DNA of 64,000 nucleotides from a virus: IMG/VR virus record IMGVR_UViG_3300008116_000054, positions 1 to 64,000 of that record. The stretch is one strand, 5' to 3'. A model generated the notes under the pieces. The model ran no database searches. It worked only from the letters and a program-made list of their open reading frames with translations, and had not been told where the DNA came from. Both the position numbers and the translations under genes were made by a program. This document shows, one piece after another, positions 31,521 through 40,405 of the stretch. Positions within the stretch are counted from its first letter, which is position 1. Every line of letters begins with the position of its first letter.

Positions 31521-31841
31521 TTATTTATATCTTAATTTAGACTTACCCAACGACCACTGGCCGTTTGTCTCTACCTTGAGGACCTCGTCGTCTTTCTTGA
31601 TCGGCTGACATGAGCCCTTCTCGTAAGGCTTCTTACCTGGGGTGGGCTCGTAGCCTTCCCAGCAGCGCTCTTTCTTGGCCATCATCTCTTTAAGTTCTTT
31701 TAGCTGACGCTTGGCTTCGTCGATCTGCTCTTTTTTAGAGCCAGAACGAAGTACGCCGACCAGTCGCTTATGCTCTTCGATAAGCTCCGGCTTTGCCTTG
31801 TAAAGGGCCATCAACTCTTCCTTAACGGTCAGCATCGCCAT
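31521..31841 (-). CDS. Virion-associated protein with C-terminal NGQW motif, 106 aa
   Basis: Helical first half (VKEELMALYKAKPELIEEHKR), then CWEGYEPTPGKKPYEKGSC, a motif I recognise from structural-region proteins of several large phages, then TNGQWSLGKSKLRYK at the very end. The NGQW motif is C-terminal here and N-terminal in the two related proteins. Confidence 0.6.
   Translation of the reverse strand: MAMLTVKEELMALYKAKPELIEEHKRLVGVLRSGSKKEQIDEAKRQLKELKEMMAKKERCWEGYEPTPGKKPYEKGSCQPIKKDDEVLKVETNGQWSLGKSKLRYK
31522..31529 (-). promoter_or_regulatory. T4-like late promoter box TATAAATA
   Basis: TATAAATA on the minus strand inside the last codons of the 106-aa gene, about 46 bases upstream of the HNH start. 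Spacing leaves a leader with the ribosome site AAGGA intact. Confidence 0.5.
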
Positions 31842-32506
31842 CTCCTAAGTGCTAGAGCTTTGCGGGTCGGTCTACCTTTTTTGTCCTTCATCGGCCCCGG
31901 CATGCCGGACATCCTGGCGCAGAAAGATCTCCTGCGCTTGGCCCGCTTGCCCTTTGGGTTCTTCTCTGAGACCGCGGTCTGAAGCTTTGATCCTGGATTC
32001 TCGCGGCGGTAAGCCTTTACTCCAGCAGCGGTCATGCCGCCTTTGGGGCTCTTGTGCTCTGCCTTAAGGCCTTTGTCCAGTATCTCCTCGTAACCTTGAG
32101 ACCTTATATATTCTACAGCGGACTTTTCTAAGACTTCTGAAACGTCAGGACCGAACTCTAGATCCACGGTACCGTCTGAGTAAGCTATTATGTTTATTGA
32201 AGAATCGTCTAAGGACTTGTTCATGGGTCTGTCTTTGGCGTGGTCCCCGCCGCCTGTGAGGTACCGATCGCTTAGCTGCCCAGCGTCCTGTATGTTACCC
32301 GAGCCGATCAGAAAGTTTACGTGAGAGACCATCGCCGCGTGATCGGGATGATCTTTTGGTATGGTGTCTTTCCATTTGGTGCCCATCTGCTGCAGCTGGC
32401 CTTGGCTCAAGCTCTTCCACTGAGAAGGAGTAGGCTTGCGGACGTTAGGCTGGTCGCTCCTAAGCATCGCTTTCAGTAGATCCGCTATCTTTTCGACTTC
32501 TGACAT
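31829..32506 (-). CDS. Virion-region protein with DUF6321-like C-terminus, 225 aa
   Basis: ATG 32506 with AAGGACAG upstream. Helical N-terminal half. The last 70 residues follow the phage pattern KGGMTAAG..AYRRENPGS...KRAKRRRSFCARMSGM.GPMKD.KGRPTRKALALRRW (DUF6321-like as I recall it), very basic. Possibly DNA-binding or an internal head protein. Function unknown. Confidence 0.65.
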   Translation of the reverse strand: MSEVEKIADLLKAMLRSDQPNVRKPTPSQWKSLSQGQLQQMGTKWKDTIPKDHPDHAAMVSHVNFLIGSGNIQDAGQLSDRYLTGGGDHAKDRPMNKSLDDSSINIIAYSDGTVDLEFGPDVSEVLEKSAVEYIRSQGYEEILDKGLKAEHKSPKGGMTAAGVKAYRRENPGSKLQTAVSEKNPKGKRAKRRRSFCARMSGMPGPMKDKKGRPTRKALALRRWRC

Positions 32507-32516
32507 GTTGCTGTCC

Positions 32517-32867
32517 TTACTTCTTCGCGGCTTTCTCGCCCTGGATGTAGTGCGCGACGTCTGACAACTGCTTGGCCGCTTCTGTGATCTTGGCATCAAC
32601 CCAGTCCGGAGCATCTTCCTCAGGAGACATCGCTTCTCTTATTTCTTTGATATGGTGCATGATCGCCTCGAGCTGTGAGAAGAGCATCTTCGAGTCGTGG
32701 TCTTCTTCCTTTGCCATAGCAGCGGTGCAGACAGCATGCGGGCTCTCTACTTTACCTTCTGCCTTGACGTCTTCTACGCAGCGATCCCATTTTTCTTTGT
32801 TTACGCCCTTTGGTGCCGCTTTTACCAGCGCCCACTGGCCGTTGTCTGACTTGATAAGCTTTTCCAT
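32517..32867 (-). CDS. Virion-region protein with N-terminal NGQW motif, 116 aa
   Basis: ATG 32867 with AGGTGAG upstream. Starts MEKLIKSDNGQWALVKAAPKG, then a KWDRCVEDVKAEGKVESPHAVCTAAM segment and DWVDAKITEAAKQLSDVAHYI, both patterns seen in phage structural-region proteins. Third member of the NGQW group. Confidence 0.6.
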   Translation of the reverse strand: MEKLIKSDNGQWALVKAAPKGVNKEKWDRCVEDVKAEGKVESPHAVCTAAMAKEEDHDSKMLFSQLEAIMHHIKEIREAMSPEEDAPDWVDAKITEAAKQLSDVAHYIQGEKAAKK

Positions 32868-32868
32868 A

Positions 32869-33729
32869 TCACTCACCTTTAGATCTGTTCTTGAGGTTCT
32901 CAACTTTTGATTTGAGCTCTTCCTCTAGATATTTAAGTCTCATCTCTTTCTCGCGCTTGGCGTGGTCGTGCTCCAGGTCTGCCATGCGCTTTGCGTGGTC
33001 GAGCTTTAAGTCGCTCTCGCTGCGGCTGTGATCCATCTTGTGGTCATGCTTCTCCTGCTCGCGCGCCTGCTCAAGATCCATCTGCTGCGCGGCTGGGTCT
33101 TGCACCGGTGTGTGGCCGTGGACGATGTGGGCAATCTCTGCTGGAGAGTACCCTTCCTGCTCTAGGAGCTGGGCGAGTTCCTCTTCACCGAGTAGGTCTG
33201 AACCGGCATCTTGGTCCACTTCGGACCCGCCACTATCCTGAGCGACGCCAGCACCATCCTGAACAGCATCGCCTTGGAGCTGCTGTCCATCATCGCTTCC
33301 TCCCGATACCAGACCATCTTGTCCTCCTAGTTGGCTGGCGTCCACCGCATCTGACGCGTCGTCCACGTCTGGGCCCTTTATGCCAGCCTGCGTAGGTTGG
33401 TCTTGATCTTCCTGAGGCTGCTGATCTTCGTCTTGATCTTCCATGGGCATGAAAGCTTGCTCGTGGCTTATCATCGCCTTTATCATCTCCCACCGCTCGT
33501 GGATGGATTTCTTCATCGGCTTCATGAGCGGTTCTTTGCCAGGGCCTCTCGTGATGGATCCGTCTGGGTTCTTGATCTCGTGCATCTCAGCTTTAGACAT
33601 CTTCACGTCGTCGATGTCTTTGGCGTAAACTTTGCCGTCGATGCCTTCGAGCTGGTATCTGAAGCCGTCTTCGCACTTCTCGATGTCTGAGATATTGTGC
33701 CATTTCTTTTTATGCAGTGCTTTCGGCAT
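32869..33729 (-). CDS. Acidic Gln/Asp-rich and coiled-coil virion-region protein, 286 aa
   Basis: Basic N-terminal domain (about 75 residues), a low-complexity Asp/Gln/Gly middle (about 95-180, DQDEDQQPQEDQDQP type), then a His/Asp/Lys-rich coiled coil to the end. An internal motif LLEQEGYSPAEIAHIVHGH is repeated in spirit in the 453-aa protein upstream (LIQEGYHPREAAHLVSKG). Possibly a scaffold or internal head protein. Confidence 0.55.
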   Translation of the reverse strand: MPKALHKKKWHNISDIEKCEDGFRYQLEGIDGKVYAKDIDDVKMSKAEMHEIKNPDGSITRGPGKEPLMKPMKKSIHERWEMIKAMISHEQAFMPMEDQDEDQQPQEDQDQPTQAGIKGPDVDDASDAVDASQLGGQDGLVSGGSDDGQQLQGDAVQDGAGVAQDSGGSEVDQDAGSDLLGEEELAQLLEQEGYSPAEIAHIVHGHTPVQDPAAQQMDLEQAREQEKHDHKMDHSRSESDLKLDHAKRMADLEHDHAKREKEMRLKYLEEELKSKVENLKNRSKGE

Positions 33730-33747
33730 ACGTCGATCCTTGGTGTT

Positions 33748-34563
33748 TCAGATATGGTCGATCAGGAACTTCTTTAAATAGTAGTTTTTAGCCGCATCGG
33801 TCTCTTCTTGAATCTGCTGTTGCAGTTGCTGCAGTCTGGCTGCTAGAAACTGCGGGCCGGGAAGGCCCACATTTTGCCCGGTCCCGTCTAGTGATATCCC
33901 TACCGAACTGTATGGAAACAGTAGATGCCCTATCGTGCTCAAAACCATGTACGCTGCCATCTTCTCTATCAAGCCCGATATCATCGCTGGGACTTTGTTT
34001 GGCTCGAATCCAGCGCGATATTTAACAAGCACCGCACCAGGAAAGTTCCAGATCCCCATGGCGATCAAAGCCATGAACTGCGCGCCCGCGAAAGAAGACA
34101 GAACAAAACCAGACGTAGGCGTTCCTAAAACAGGAACTAAACGAATCGCACCTTCTTGACCGTTGACGTACACGAATTCCAAAGGAAATTCTACCAGCGG
34201 AGGAAGCGGGGTTCCGTTGCCGAAGCTGAGCTGGACCGACTGCACGTCGAGTATGGGCGAGTTGTTCAGTTTAACCCAGGCGTACTGCTGCGTCCAGATC
34301 TCGCGATCGTAGTCGTGTCTCTCCTCGAAGTGCACAGGAGTTATGAACATATTGAGGGTGTGCTCTAGGCTCGAGATCGCTTTAATGATGTACTTATCGA
34401 GCGTGTCGTCTGACAAGGTCTGCCCGGTGAGCGCAGACTTCAGCGGTATGCCGAACAGACTAGTATCCGGAAGCGACAGGTAGCGGGTCACACTCCCTGG
34501 TTCTTTCTCTTCGCCCTCCATGAACGGAAACGGAGGATTGTTCGGCGAGTTGCTGATTGCCAT
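33748..34563 (-). CDS. Putative neck / head-completion protein, 271 aa
   Basis: Beta-rich with a hydrophobic helix pair (GLIEKMAAYMVLSTIGHLLFPYSS, about 200-223) and a C-terminal coiled coil (FLAARLQQLQQQIQEETD). The SVGISLDGTGQNVGLPG loop before the coiled coil recalls connector-type proteins of large myophages. Position between head and tail genes supports neck or adaptor function, but no named family is certain. Confidence 0.5.
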   Translation of the reverse strand: MAISNSPNNPPFPFMEGEEKEPGSVTRYLSLPDTSLFGIPLKSALTGQTLSDDTLDKYIIKAISSLEHTLNMFITPVHFEERHDYDREIWTQQYAWVKLNNSPILDVQSVQLSFGNGTPLPPLVEFPLEFVYVNGQEGAIRLVPVLGTPTSGFVLSSFAGAQFMALIAMGIWNFPGAVLVKYRAGFEPNKVPAMISGLIEKMAAYMVLSTIGHLLFPYSSVGISLDGTGQNVGLPGPQFLAARLQQLQQQIQEETDAAKNYYLKKFLIDHI

Positions 34564-34566
34564 GTC

Positions 34567-35928
34567 TTACCCCTTCTTCTCTGCCATCTTGGCTGCGTCT
34601 ATGCGGGACATTCGCTCGACCTGCTCTGGCGAGGCTCGGCGTCTTATGACTGCTTTCGCTGGCTCAGCCGGCGCTGCGGGTTTCGGCTCTGCCGACACTG
34701 CTACGGGCGCTGCGGGTGCTTGCTGTGCCTGCTTTGCGCGAACCTGAGGAGCAAGCTGGCTCTCGATGAACTTCTTGTGGGCACCGGCAAACTGCATCGC
34801 AGGATCTTTTGTCGTAGCGTACTGCATGCCGCCTTCCTCGTCCTGCTTTAGGCCCATGTGCTCGGCCACCGCGCGACCGGTCATCGGTGCAGATTCGAAC
34901 TCCTCGCCAGACGCAGACTCGACCGGCATGCCGCCGTGAACGAGATGCGCCTTGATCTCGTCGACGTGTTGACGACGAGCGGCCTCAGATTCCTTGAACT
35001 GCTTTCCGGCCTGGTTTACGTCGACTATCGAGGCGTCGTGCTCTGGGTTCTTGGAGCGCCAGTCGGTTTTCCAGGCTTGGACCGCTTTGTGTCGCTCCAT
35101 GGGAGATTTTCCCTTGAGCTCGTCCGAAGCAAGGAAATCTGAGAACTCTTTGTCGAACTTTGCCGATCTGCCCTGGTGAGCTGCCTTCATCTGCGCCGAA
35201 GCGTGCTTGATGGGATTCTTCTCTGGCTCGAGGTATTTTGCCGTCTTGGTGTGGTAGTTGTCGAGCCACTGTCTGGCGACGTCGCGCATCTCGCCCATCA
35301 TCTTGTCTGACATCATGGTTGGCTTTACACCGCTGGTCAGAGCACGCATGAAGTCGCGAGGCTCGCCGCGGCCGCCTAGTCCCTTAGACACAAGATGCGC
35401 TGCCTCGCGAGGATGGTATCCCTCCTGGATCAGCTTGTTCATCTCGGCCATCTCCTGAGGAGTGTGGTTCTTGCTCATCTCCCACTCGCGAGACGATGAC
35501 TTCTTGCTGTCTTTGCGCAGGTCTTCTGCGATCACCTGACGAAGCGCGCTAAGTGCACCATACAGGCCCTCTAGCTCGCGCGCCTTAGCGAGCTTCAAGT
35601 TAGGCTTTGGCTTGTTCTTTGCGGTCTTGATGTCCGCTAAAGCCTGATGCTGCTCATGTGTGAGCTTCTTTGCATTGTTGTCGTTCCACCACGAGTGAAG
35701 AACCTGATGAACCTCGTCTGGCATGACGGTCTTTTTTCCTTGGCGCTCAAGGGCGCGCTCGATGAGCACGTTCCTGTCCTCGCCCTCGACCTTTGACATG
35801 CCTCCAAGTTCCTTGAAGATGTGCATTATCAAGGGCCACCGCTTTCCTTTGCCCTGCTTCTCTGCGATGTCTTTTGCTCGCTCCCACTTCTTCTCTTGGG
35901 CTTGAGTCTCTACGACACCTTTTGGCAT
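34567..35928 (-). CDS. Large helical virion-region protein, 453 aa
   Basis: Begins MPKGVVETQAQEKKWERAKD, then KQGKGKRWPLIMHIFKELGG, a KW.AK....G..W..I..I.K..GG pattern seen in phage structural-region proteins. Mostly helical and charged, with an LIQEGYHPREAAHLVSKG motif and a Pro/Ala-rich linker before a basic C-terminus. Could be an internal, tape-like or inner-head protein. Function unknown. Confidence 0.55.
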   Translation of the reverse strand: MPKGVVETQAQEKKWERAKDIAEKQGKGKRWPLIMHIFKELGGMSKVEGEDRNVLIERALERQGKKTVMPDEVHQVLHSWWNDNNAKKLTHEQHQALADIKTAKNKPKPNLKLAKARELEGLYGALSALRQVIAEDLRKDSKKSSSREWEMSKNHTPQEMAEMNKLIQEGYHPREAAHLVSKGLGGRGEPRDFMRALTSGVKPTMMSDKMMGEMRDVARQWLDNYHTKTAKYLEPEKNPIKHASAQMKAAHQGRSAKFDKEFSDFLASDELKGKSPMERHKAVQAWKTDWRSKNPEHDASIVDVNQAGKQFKESEAARRQHVDEIKAHLVHGGMPVESASGEEFESAPMTGRAVAEHMGLKQDEEGGMQYATTKDPAMQFAGAHKKFIESQLAPQVRAKQAQQAPAAPVAVSAEPKPAAPAEPAKAVIRRRASPEQVERMSRIDAAKMAEKKG

Positions 35929-35929
35929 A

Positions 35930-37003
35930 TCATTTACCTCCGAGCAACGCGCGTGCGGCGGGTGAAAGCTTGGACATATCGACGTCGCCGGACGGAGTCA
36001 CGGCTGAACCGGCGGATCTGCGAACGACAGGCGCCTGGGCTGGAGCCGGTTGCGCTGGTGCTGGAACCGGTTGTGCTGGCGCCGGTGTTTTTTCACCGTG
36101 GACCGGTGCGCCGAACGTACGGCCTCTTCCCTCGAGCTGACCAGAGCCGTGAAGATCTTCTTGGTGCTGAAGATGGCGTCCGACATGCTCAGAGTCCATA
36201 TACGCGTCTCTTTGAGAGACATACTGAGAGTCTCGCTCAGGAGAGCGGCTCTTGCTAGACTCGTTGTAGTGAGACATTATAGGGTGATGGTCGAACGGAT
36301 GGTTGAAATTTCCGTCGTGAATCTCTGACACGTCTTCTATGGGAATGTGTTTTCCGTTGATCTTGGTCCGCTCCATCGGGTATGCGCCGGTGTGGCCTGT
36401 CTTGAGCGTCTCGCCTGCGTACGCCTCGTGAGGGTTGCCCTGAAGGAAGGACCAGTCGTTTCCTTTAGGCTTGAAGGAGAAGCCTTCTGTGTCGTTGACG
36501 AACTGGTGCGGTTTTTTCTTGCCGCGAGTGACCGGGTTGTCTTTGGCGTACTCAGGATCGCGTGCTATGCGCTGCGCGAAAGTCTCGGACTTAGAGGAAT
36601 GCGTTCGCTCCCACGGCTTTATGTCTACAGCGTCGGCGTGAAGTTTTCCGCCAGAGTGAGGCTGAAGCTTGTGCACCATGTCCAGTAGTTTAAAGAACTG
36701 CTCGGCGTGCTTGTTTGCCATGCCCTGATTTTCGCCCTGCAGCGCAGCTTTGTAGCGAGACGCGTGGTGCCCGAGCGCTTCGCGTATCATCGCTGGCTCG
36801 AGCTCTGGGTCCATCTGCGAACCCAGATCCCGGATCGCGGCGTTCGCGTGAGATCCGGCGCTCTTGTTCGTCGCCATCTTCTCGAGCGACTCGAGAACAT
36901 GATCCGCTATGACTTCGTCTGCGGCCGTCTTTATCAGATACCGTAAATCGTTGTCGTCTGTTTTCCTGAGCAGAAGCTCGCGAAACGAAGCAAGAGTGCG
37001 CAT
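35930..37003 (-). CDS. Virion-region protein with Pro/Ala-rich tail, 357 aa
   Basis: Helical first third (LRYLIKTAADEVIADHVLESLEK), a His-rich middle and a PAPAQPVPAPAQPAPAQAP linker near the end. Its last residues (MSKLSPAARALLGGK) resemble a short binding peptide. Shares the Pro/Ala linker style with the 453-aa protein next to it. No family recognised. Confidence 0.55.
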   Translation of the reverse strand: MRTLASFRELLLRKTDDNDLRYLIKTAADEVIADHVLESLEKMATNKSAGSHANAAIRDLGSQMDPELEPAMIREALGHHASRYKAALQGENQGMANKHAEQFFKLLDMVHKLQPHSGGKLHADAVDIKPWERTHSSKSETFAQRIARDPEYAKDNPVTRGKKKPHQFVNDTEGFSFKPKGNDWSFLQGNPHEAYAGETLKTGHTGAYPMERTKINGKHIPIEDVSEIHDGNFNHPFDHHPIMSHYNESSKSRSPERDSQYVSQRDAYMDSEHVGRHLQHQEDLHGSGQLEGRGRTFGAPVHGEKTPAPAQPVPAPAQPAPAQAPVVRRSAGSAVTPSGDVDMSKLSPAARALLGGK

Positions 37004-37004
37004 G

Positions 37005-37316
37005 TTATGCCCTGTCTACTTCTATGCCTAGTTGGATAAAGCAGTTGCCGCTGACCGTAAGGGTGACGGTGTCTTTCGTGTCGGAGTTCAATCCGCGACC
37101 GCTGTTGAAGATCAGGACCTCTGTGTCCGCCATCGTCGCCGAAAGAACAGAGTCGAACGAGACCGTAAGGCTCGCGATGGCAGACCGCACGCGAACGGCG
37201 CAGTACTTTGGAACCTCGAAGGTGGTCGATCCACCGCCGGACTTGATCTCTTGCCAAACCAGCCCAACGTCTGCGATCCTGCTCGCTCCGGTTGGTAAAT
37301 TTATAGCGCGTGCCAT
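37005..37316 (-). CDS. Small beta-rich virion protein, 103 aa
   Basis: ATG 37316 with AAGGAGAG. Beta-strand rich, with VPKYCAVRVRSAIASLTVSF and DTVTLTVSGNCFIQLGIE. Similar in size and style to the proteins at 37434 and 42734, suggesting decoration or adaptor proteins. It has its own promoter box just upstream. Confidence 0.55.
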   Translation of the reverse strand: MARAINLPTGASRIADVGLVWQEIKSGGGSTTFEVPKYCAVRVRSAIASLTVSFDSVLSATMADTEVLIFNSGRGLNSDTKDTVTLTVSGNCFIQLGIEVDRA

Positions 37317-37342
37317 CTAGGCTCTCCTTATCAAAGCTATAT

Positions 37343-37350
37343 CAATTATA
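37343..37350 (-). promoter_or_regulatory. Late-type promoter box TATAATTG
   Basis: GTATAATTG on the minus strand, about 27 bases before the start of the 103-aa gene, directly after a terminator. Variant of the GTATAATA box. Confidence 0.5.
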
Positions 37351-37384
37351 CTATCAACCGAAGTTAATGACATCGGTAAAAAGC

Positions 37385-37412
37385 AAAAAGGTCCGACCTA
37401 AAGGCCGAACCC
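37385..37412 (-). terminator. Rho-independent terminator after the 122-aa virion gene
   Basis: On the minus strand: a 9-bp stem (GGTTCGGCC / GGTCGGACC with two G-U pairs), loop TTTA, then TTTTTGCTTTTT. Located between the 37434-37802 and 37005-37316 genes. Confidence 0.85.
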
Positions 37413-37433
37413 AAAAGGAGGATCTCACTGCGT

Positions 37434-37802
37434 TCACTCGCCTACGCTTATGTCCAGCGATGAGATGGTAGGTATGGCGGTGGCGAGCGCGGGTCTGCCT
37501 AAGGTGAAGGTCGCGCCGTCGTAGTCGATAAGGGTTATCAGGTCCAGCTGAAACTCGTCGTCCGCCGACAGCGAGAAGAATACATCGGCCTCTGGCTGGG
37601 CGTCTTCTACGTGAAAAGTCAAGATCTTGCGCTGCTTGTTTGCAGCAGACGCGTAGTGGACGAGCACGCGGTCGACGTTGAAGTCGTCCGACCAGTACGG
37701 GTCGCCGGAAACGGGCGATAGTCCAAAAAGTGTAGTCTTGTCCAGGGTCACGACCACGGAACCGCCTTTTGATGCCGATGCTGATAAGGTAACGAGCGCC
37801 AT
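37434..37802 (-). CDS. Small beta-rich virion protein, 122 aa
   Basis: ATG 37802 (MALVTLSASASKGG) with GAGGATC upstream; a longer frame runs into the divergent promoter region. Beta-rich with DVFFSLSADDEFQLDLITL. GTATAAGA lies about 32 bases upstream on the minus strand. Probably a decoration or tail-tube-type protein; unproven. Confidence 0.55.
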   Translation of the reverse strand: MALVTLSASASKGGSVVVTLDKTTLFGLSPVSGDPYWSDDFNVDRVLVHYASAANKQRKILTFHVEDAQPEADVFFSLSADDEFQLDLITLIDYDGATFTLGRPALATAIPTISSLDISVGE

Positions 37803-37887
37803 ACGATCCTCACGTTGCGTTACTACGATCTTATACTTTGTACAAACACGATGTGCACAAACGACGCACATCACCAGGAGACGATGA
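37803..37887 (+). promoter_or_regulatory. Divergent promoter region
   Basis: Separates the minus-strand virion gene from the plus-strand glycosyltransferase. Minus strand: GTATAAGA near 37835-37828. Plus strand: TATACT at 37832-37837 without a clear -35 box. A 7-bp inverted repeat (GATGTGC / GCACATC, 37850-37856 and 37866-37872) precedes the ribosome site AGGAG (37876-37880). Confidence 0.4.
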
Positions 37888-38808
37888 ATGTTCGCCAACA
37901 AGACCGTATACGCACTAAACAGCGCCGCGGTGGGCGATCTCGTGGCGGCCGCACCGACGCTGAAGTACACCATAGACAACTACCACGCCAAGACACCGTA
38001 CCTGGTGGGGATATACGACGACTTCAAGGACCTGTTTCCGTTCGTGCCGGCGGACAGGTTCGTGGCCATAACGCCAGACTATCCCAGCGATTACTCGGTC
38101 CGCTTCCTGAACCCGCCCAGAGACAAAAGCAACGTCTGCAAGATTACGCCGTCCAGGATGAAGCTCGCGCACTACGGGTCGATAAACTTAATGGCCAAGG
38201 TCCTGAACGACGTCGAGCTGCAGTACGTGCCGCTGGAGCCGGTGGACGTCTCGCGCTACGGCGTAGACTTCGATAAAGCAGTAGTCATAATAACGACTTA
38301 CCGCGACAGACAGCGGAGCATCTTGCCGGACGAGATCCTCAAGATCTCGCAGTACGTCGCCTCGAAGGGACTGACGCCGGTGTACGTCGGAAAAACCGGT
38401 GCGATAAGCATATGGAAGAAGAACCTGGCCATATCGGACTTCGAGTATCCAGGATTCGGCGTTGACCTACGGAATCAGACCACGTTCCGCGAGCTGGCCT
38501 CGGTGATGGCAAGGTCGAAAGCCGTCGTCGGCATGGACAGCGGGCCCATACACATCGCCTTCACGACCCAGACCCCGGTGGTGTGCGGATTTACGACGGT
38601 TCGGCCTGAGTATCGCGTACCGTTCAGGGGCAACGCAAAGACAATAGCGGTGGTGCCGAACATTCACTGTAACTTCTGCGAGTCAGACTGGAACCTTAAC
38701 TTCTGGAACTTCAACAACTGCCCGAGGAAGATGGATCTTGCGGAGTGTGTGACCAAGATGACCGCTGCGAGGTTCATAGACGGACTAGACTCGCTTGGGA
38801 TATACTGA
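37888..38808 (+). CDS. GT9-type (ADP-heptosyltransferase-like) glycosyltransferase
   Basis: 306 residues. GT-B fold of the glycosyltransferase 9 family: N-terminal AVGDLVAAAPTLKYTI (sugar-transferase start), LTPVYVGKTG strand, then TTFRELASVMARSKAVVGMDSGPIHIAFTTQTPVVCGF, the family's donor-binding core with a D-SGP-H signature (about 210-245). Bacterial members add heptose to LPS. It is the only plus-strand gene in the late region, set between divergent and convergent neighbours, as expected of an acquired single-gene unit. The acceptor could be host LPS, a virion protein or, given the hydroxymethylase-like enzyme, modified DNA. Confidence 0.8.
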   Translation: MFANKTVYALNSAAVGDLVAAAPTLKYTIDNYHAKTPYLVGIYDDFKDLFPFVPADRFVAITPDYPSDYSVRFLNPPRDKSNVCKITPSRMKLAHYGSINLMAKVLNDVELQYVPLEPVDVSRYGVDFDKAVVIITTYRDRQRSILPDEILKISQYVASKGLTPVYVGKTGAISIWKKNLAISDFEYPGFGVDLRNQTTFRELASVMARSKAVVGMDSGPIHIAFTTQTPVVCGFTTVRPEYRVPFRGNAKTIAVVPNIHCNFCESDWNLNFWNFNNCPRKMDLAECVTKMTAARFIDGLDSLGIY

Positions 38809-38848
38809 GCGAAGGTATGCGAGTACTTCGTCGGAGGTGCTTTTTAAA

Positions 38849-40390
38849 TTAAACACAATACATAACATACTTTGCCTGACCTGCGTCATATAGCCTTGTC
38901 CATCCAAGTTCTTCTGCGTGTTGTTTCTCTGACAGCAGCCTGTCGTCCATATTTGCGCGACAACGCAGTCTATTAAACGTATTATGATTGTCTGTCCACT
39001 GCCATCCTAAGGTCACAGACATCAAATTAAAACCTACAGCCTTTAAGCTGGAACCGTCAGCGTAGCGCAGATCTACAAACGACTGAATGAATCGTGGTTT
39101 AGATAACGTTTCTATACGCTTCAGAAGACGAGACAATCCGCCCTGAATCTGAAAACCAATCTTTGTTGCGACTCTGACCAAGTCTATGCCATCCTTGTGA
39201 CGACGATACGTTATAACCATCATTGGTTCTGAGTTAAGGACCAAAGCAATAGCAGTCGAGCATCTTGCTGAGCCCATAAGATGGTTGCTTTGCATAAAGG
39301 CAGCGGCATCGTCGACCGAGATGCTTTTAACTTCAAGTTTTCTAGCTCCTATCTTTTTGCTTAAACCCAATACATTGGCGACCATAGAACAGACTATGTC
39401 AGGAGTATTCTTTATTTCGTCCTGGCGAAACTGAAGTAGACGCACGTTGTTTTCTTTATATGTATATGCCTTTTTAATGTGGTATTGTTTGTCGCGCATC
39501 GAGTGTGAATATAGTCCGTCTACATCTACATATATAGTTTTATTGTCGTGCTTCAATATGATATCTGGCCTATATCTAATACCTTTTTCCAGCATCTCTG
39601 GGACGCCAAGATTGTAAGCCTCTGCATCTAACCCGCTGTTCTTAAACATGTTTATTGACAGAAGCTCCAAAGAAGAACGATGTTTATGATAATTATCCAA
39701 CCAGTCTTGCGCAGCGTCCCATCCAAGCTCTCTAGCGACATTGCGAAGCGAAGTAGGCCTTACTCCTTTTTCTTTACAGGAATCGACGACTATCCTGCCA
39801 TCTGGAAAAGATTGAATTCCCTTTTCTCTTAGAGTTTGAGATATAGAACTTGCAACCTTCATTGCTACGTCTTTGTTGAGCATAGCATTTTCTACACCGT
39901 AGCGTTCTAAGTTTGTCATAGACATCTTTGCGAACACTTCTTTATTTTGACTTGGAGCAGAAGTTCCGTAGCGGTCAATATTGGTAGACTTGATCTTATC
40001 CTTGATATCAGGGCTGCATGCAGGAGCTGCTCCGCCGTATTTGAGCTGATTAGTGGACTTTCTTTTGTTTTTGGTCTGTTGAGACTTGGAGGCTTCGACT
40101 GCCCTTTTTAAGATCTCTGGTCTGTTAGGATCAGACTTCATAGATTGTCTTACTTTTTCAACAATATCTTCTCTGTACATTGGATTGTTTTCAGAAAAGA
40201 ACTCTGATTTGTAGCAGCCACAAGACTGAGACTTACCGTGAAGAATAGTGTTGGGCGTCTTTATCAATCGCTCTGTTCCACAGTCACACCTACAGATCCA
40301 TCCAACCTGGCGACCGTCGTCTCCAAGTTTCTTTTCTACGAAAGTCCATCTATTGTATTTATCGTTTGCTTTTGCTGTAAGTCTAGACAT
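38849..40390 (-). CDS. Vsr-like homing endonuclease with zinc and NxxRYG repeats
   Basis: 513 residues. N-terminal zinc motif CRCDCG...SCGC (about 33-58), then repeats of (T/S)N..RYG...A (about 134-170), then a Vsr-like PD-(D/E)XK nuclease: YRPDIILK, VDVDGLYSH, LLQFRQDEI (about 270-325), and a C-terminal domain with GARKLEV, F...NHLMGSA and VDLRYADGSSLKAVGF. Same family as the gene at 53235 and as endonucleases reported with split inteins. AT-rich, own promoter box (TATAATAA, 40413-40406). It sits between the glycosyltransferase and the major capsid gene. Confidence 0.85.
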   Translation of the reverse strand: MSRLTAKANDKYNRWTFVEKKLGDDGRQVGWICRCDCGTERLIKTPNTILHGKSQSCGCYKSEFFSENNPMYREDIVEKVRQSMKSDPNRPEILKRAVEASKSQQTKNKRKSTNQLKYGGAAPACSPDIKDKIKSTNIDRYGTSAPSQNKEVFAKMSMTNLERYGVENAMLNKDVAMKVASSISQTLREKGIQSFPDGRIVVDSCKEKGVRPTSLRNVARELGWDAAQDWLDNYHKHRSSLELLSINMFKNSGLDAEAYNLGVPEMLEKGIRYRPDIILKHDNKTIYVDVDGLYSHSMRDKQYHIKKAYTYKENNVRLLQFRQDEIKNTPDIVCSMVANVLGLSKKIGARKLEVKSISVDDAAAFMQSNHLMGSARCSTAIALVLNSEPMMVITYRRHKDGIDLVRVATKIGFQIQGGLSRLLKRIETLSKPRFIQSFVDLRYADGSSLKAVGFNLMSVTLGWQWTDNHNTFNRLRCRANMDDRLLSEKQHAEELGWTRLYDAGQAKYVMYCV

Positions 40391-40405
40391 ATCTCACCTC
40401 TGGTA

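Noticed and set aside
38809-38848. Terminator after the glycosyltransferase
   Set aside because: A bulged stem is possible but the T-run lies about ten bases beyond it, so it was not called.
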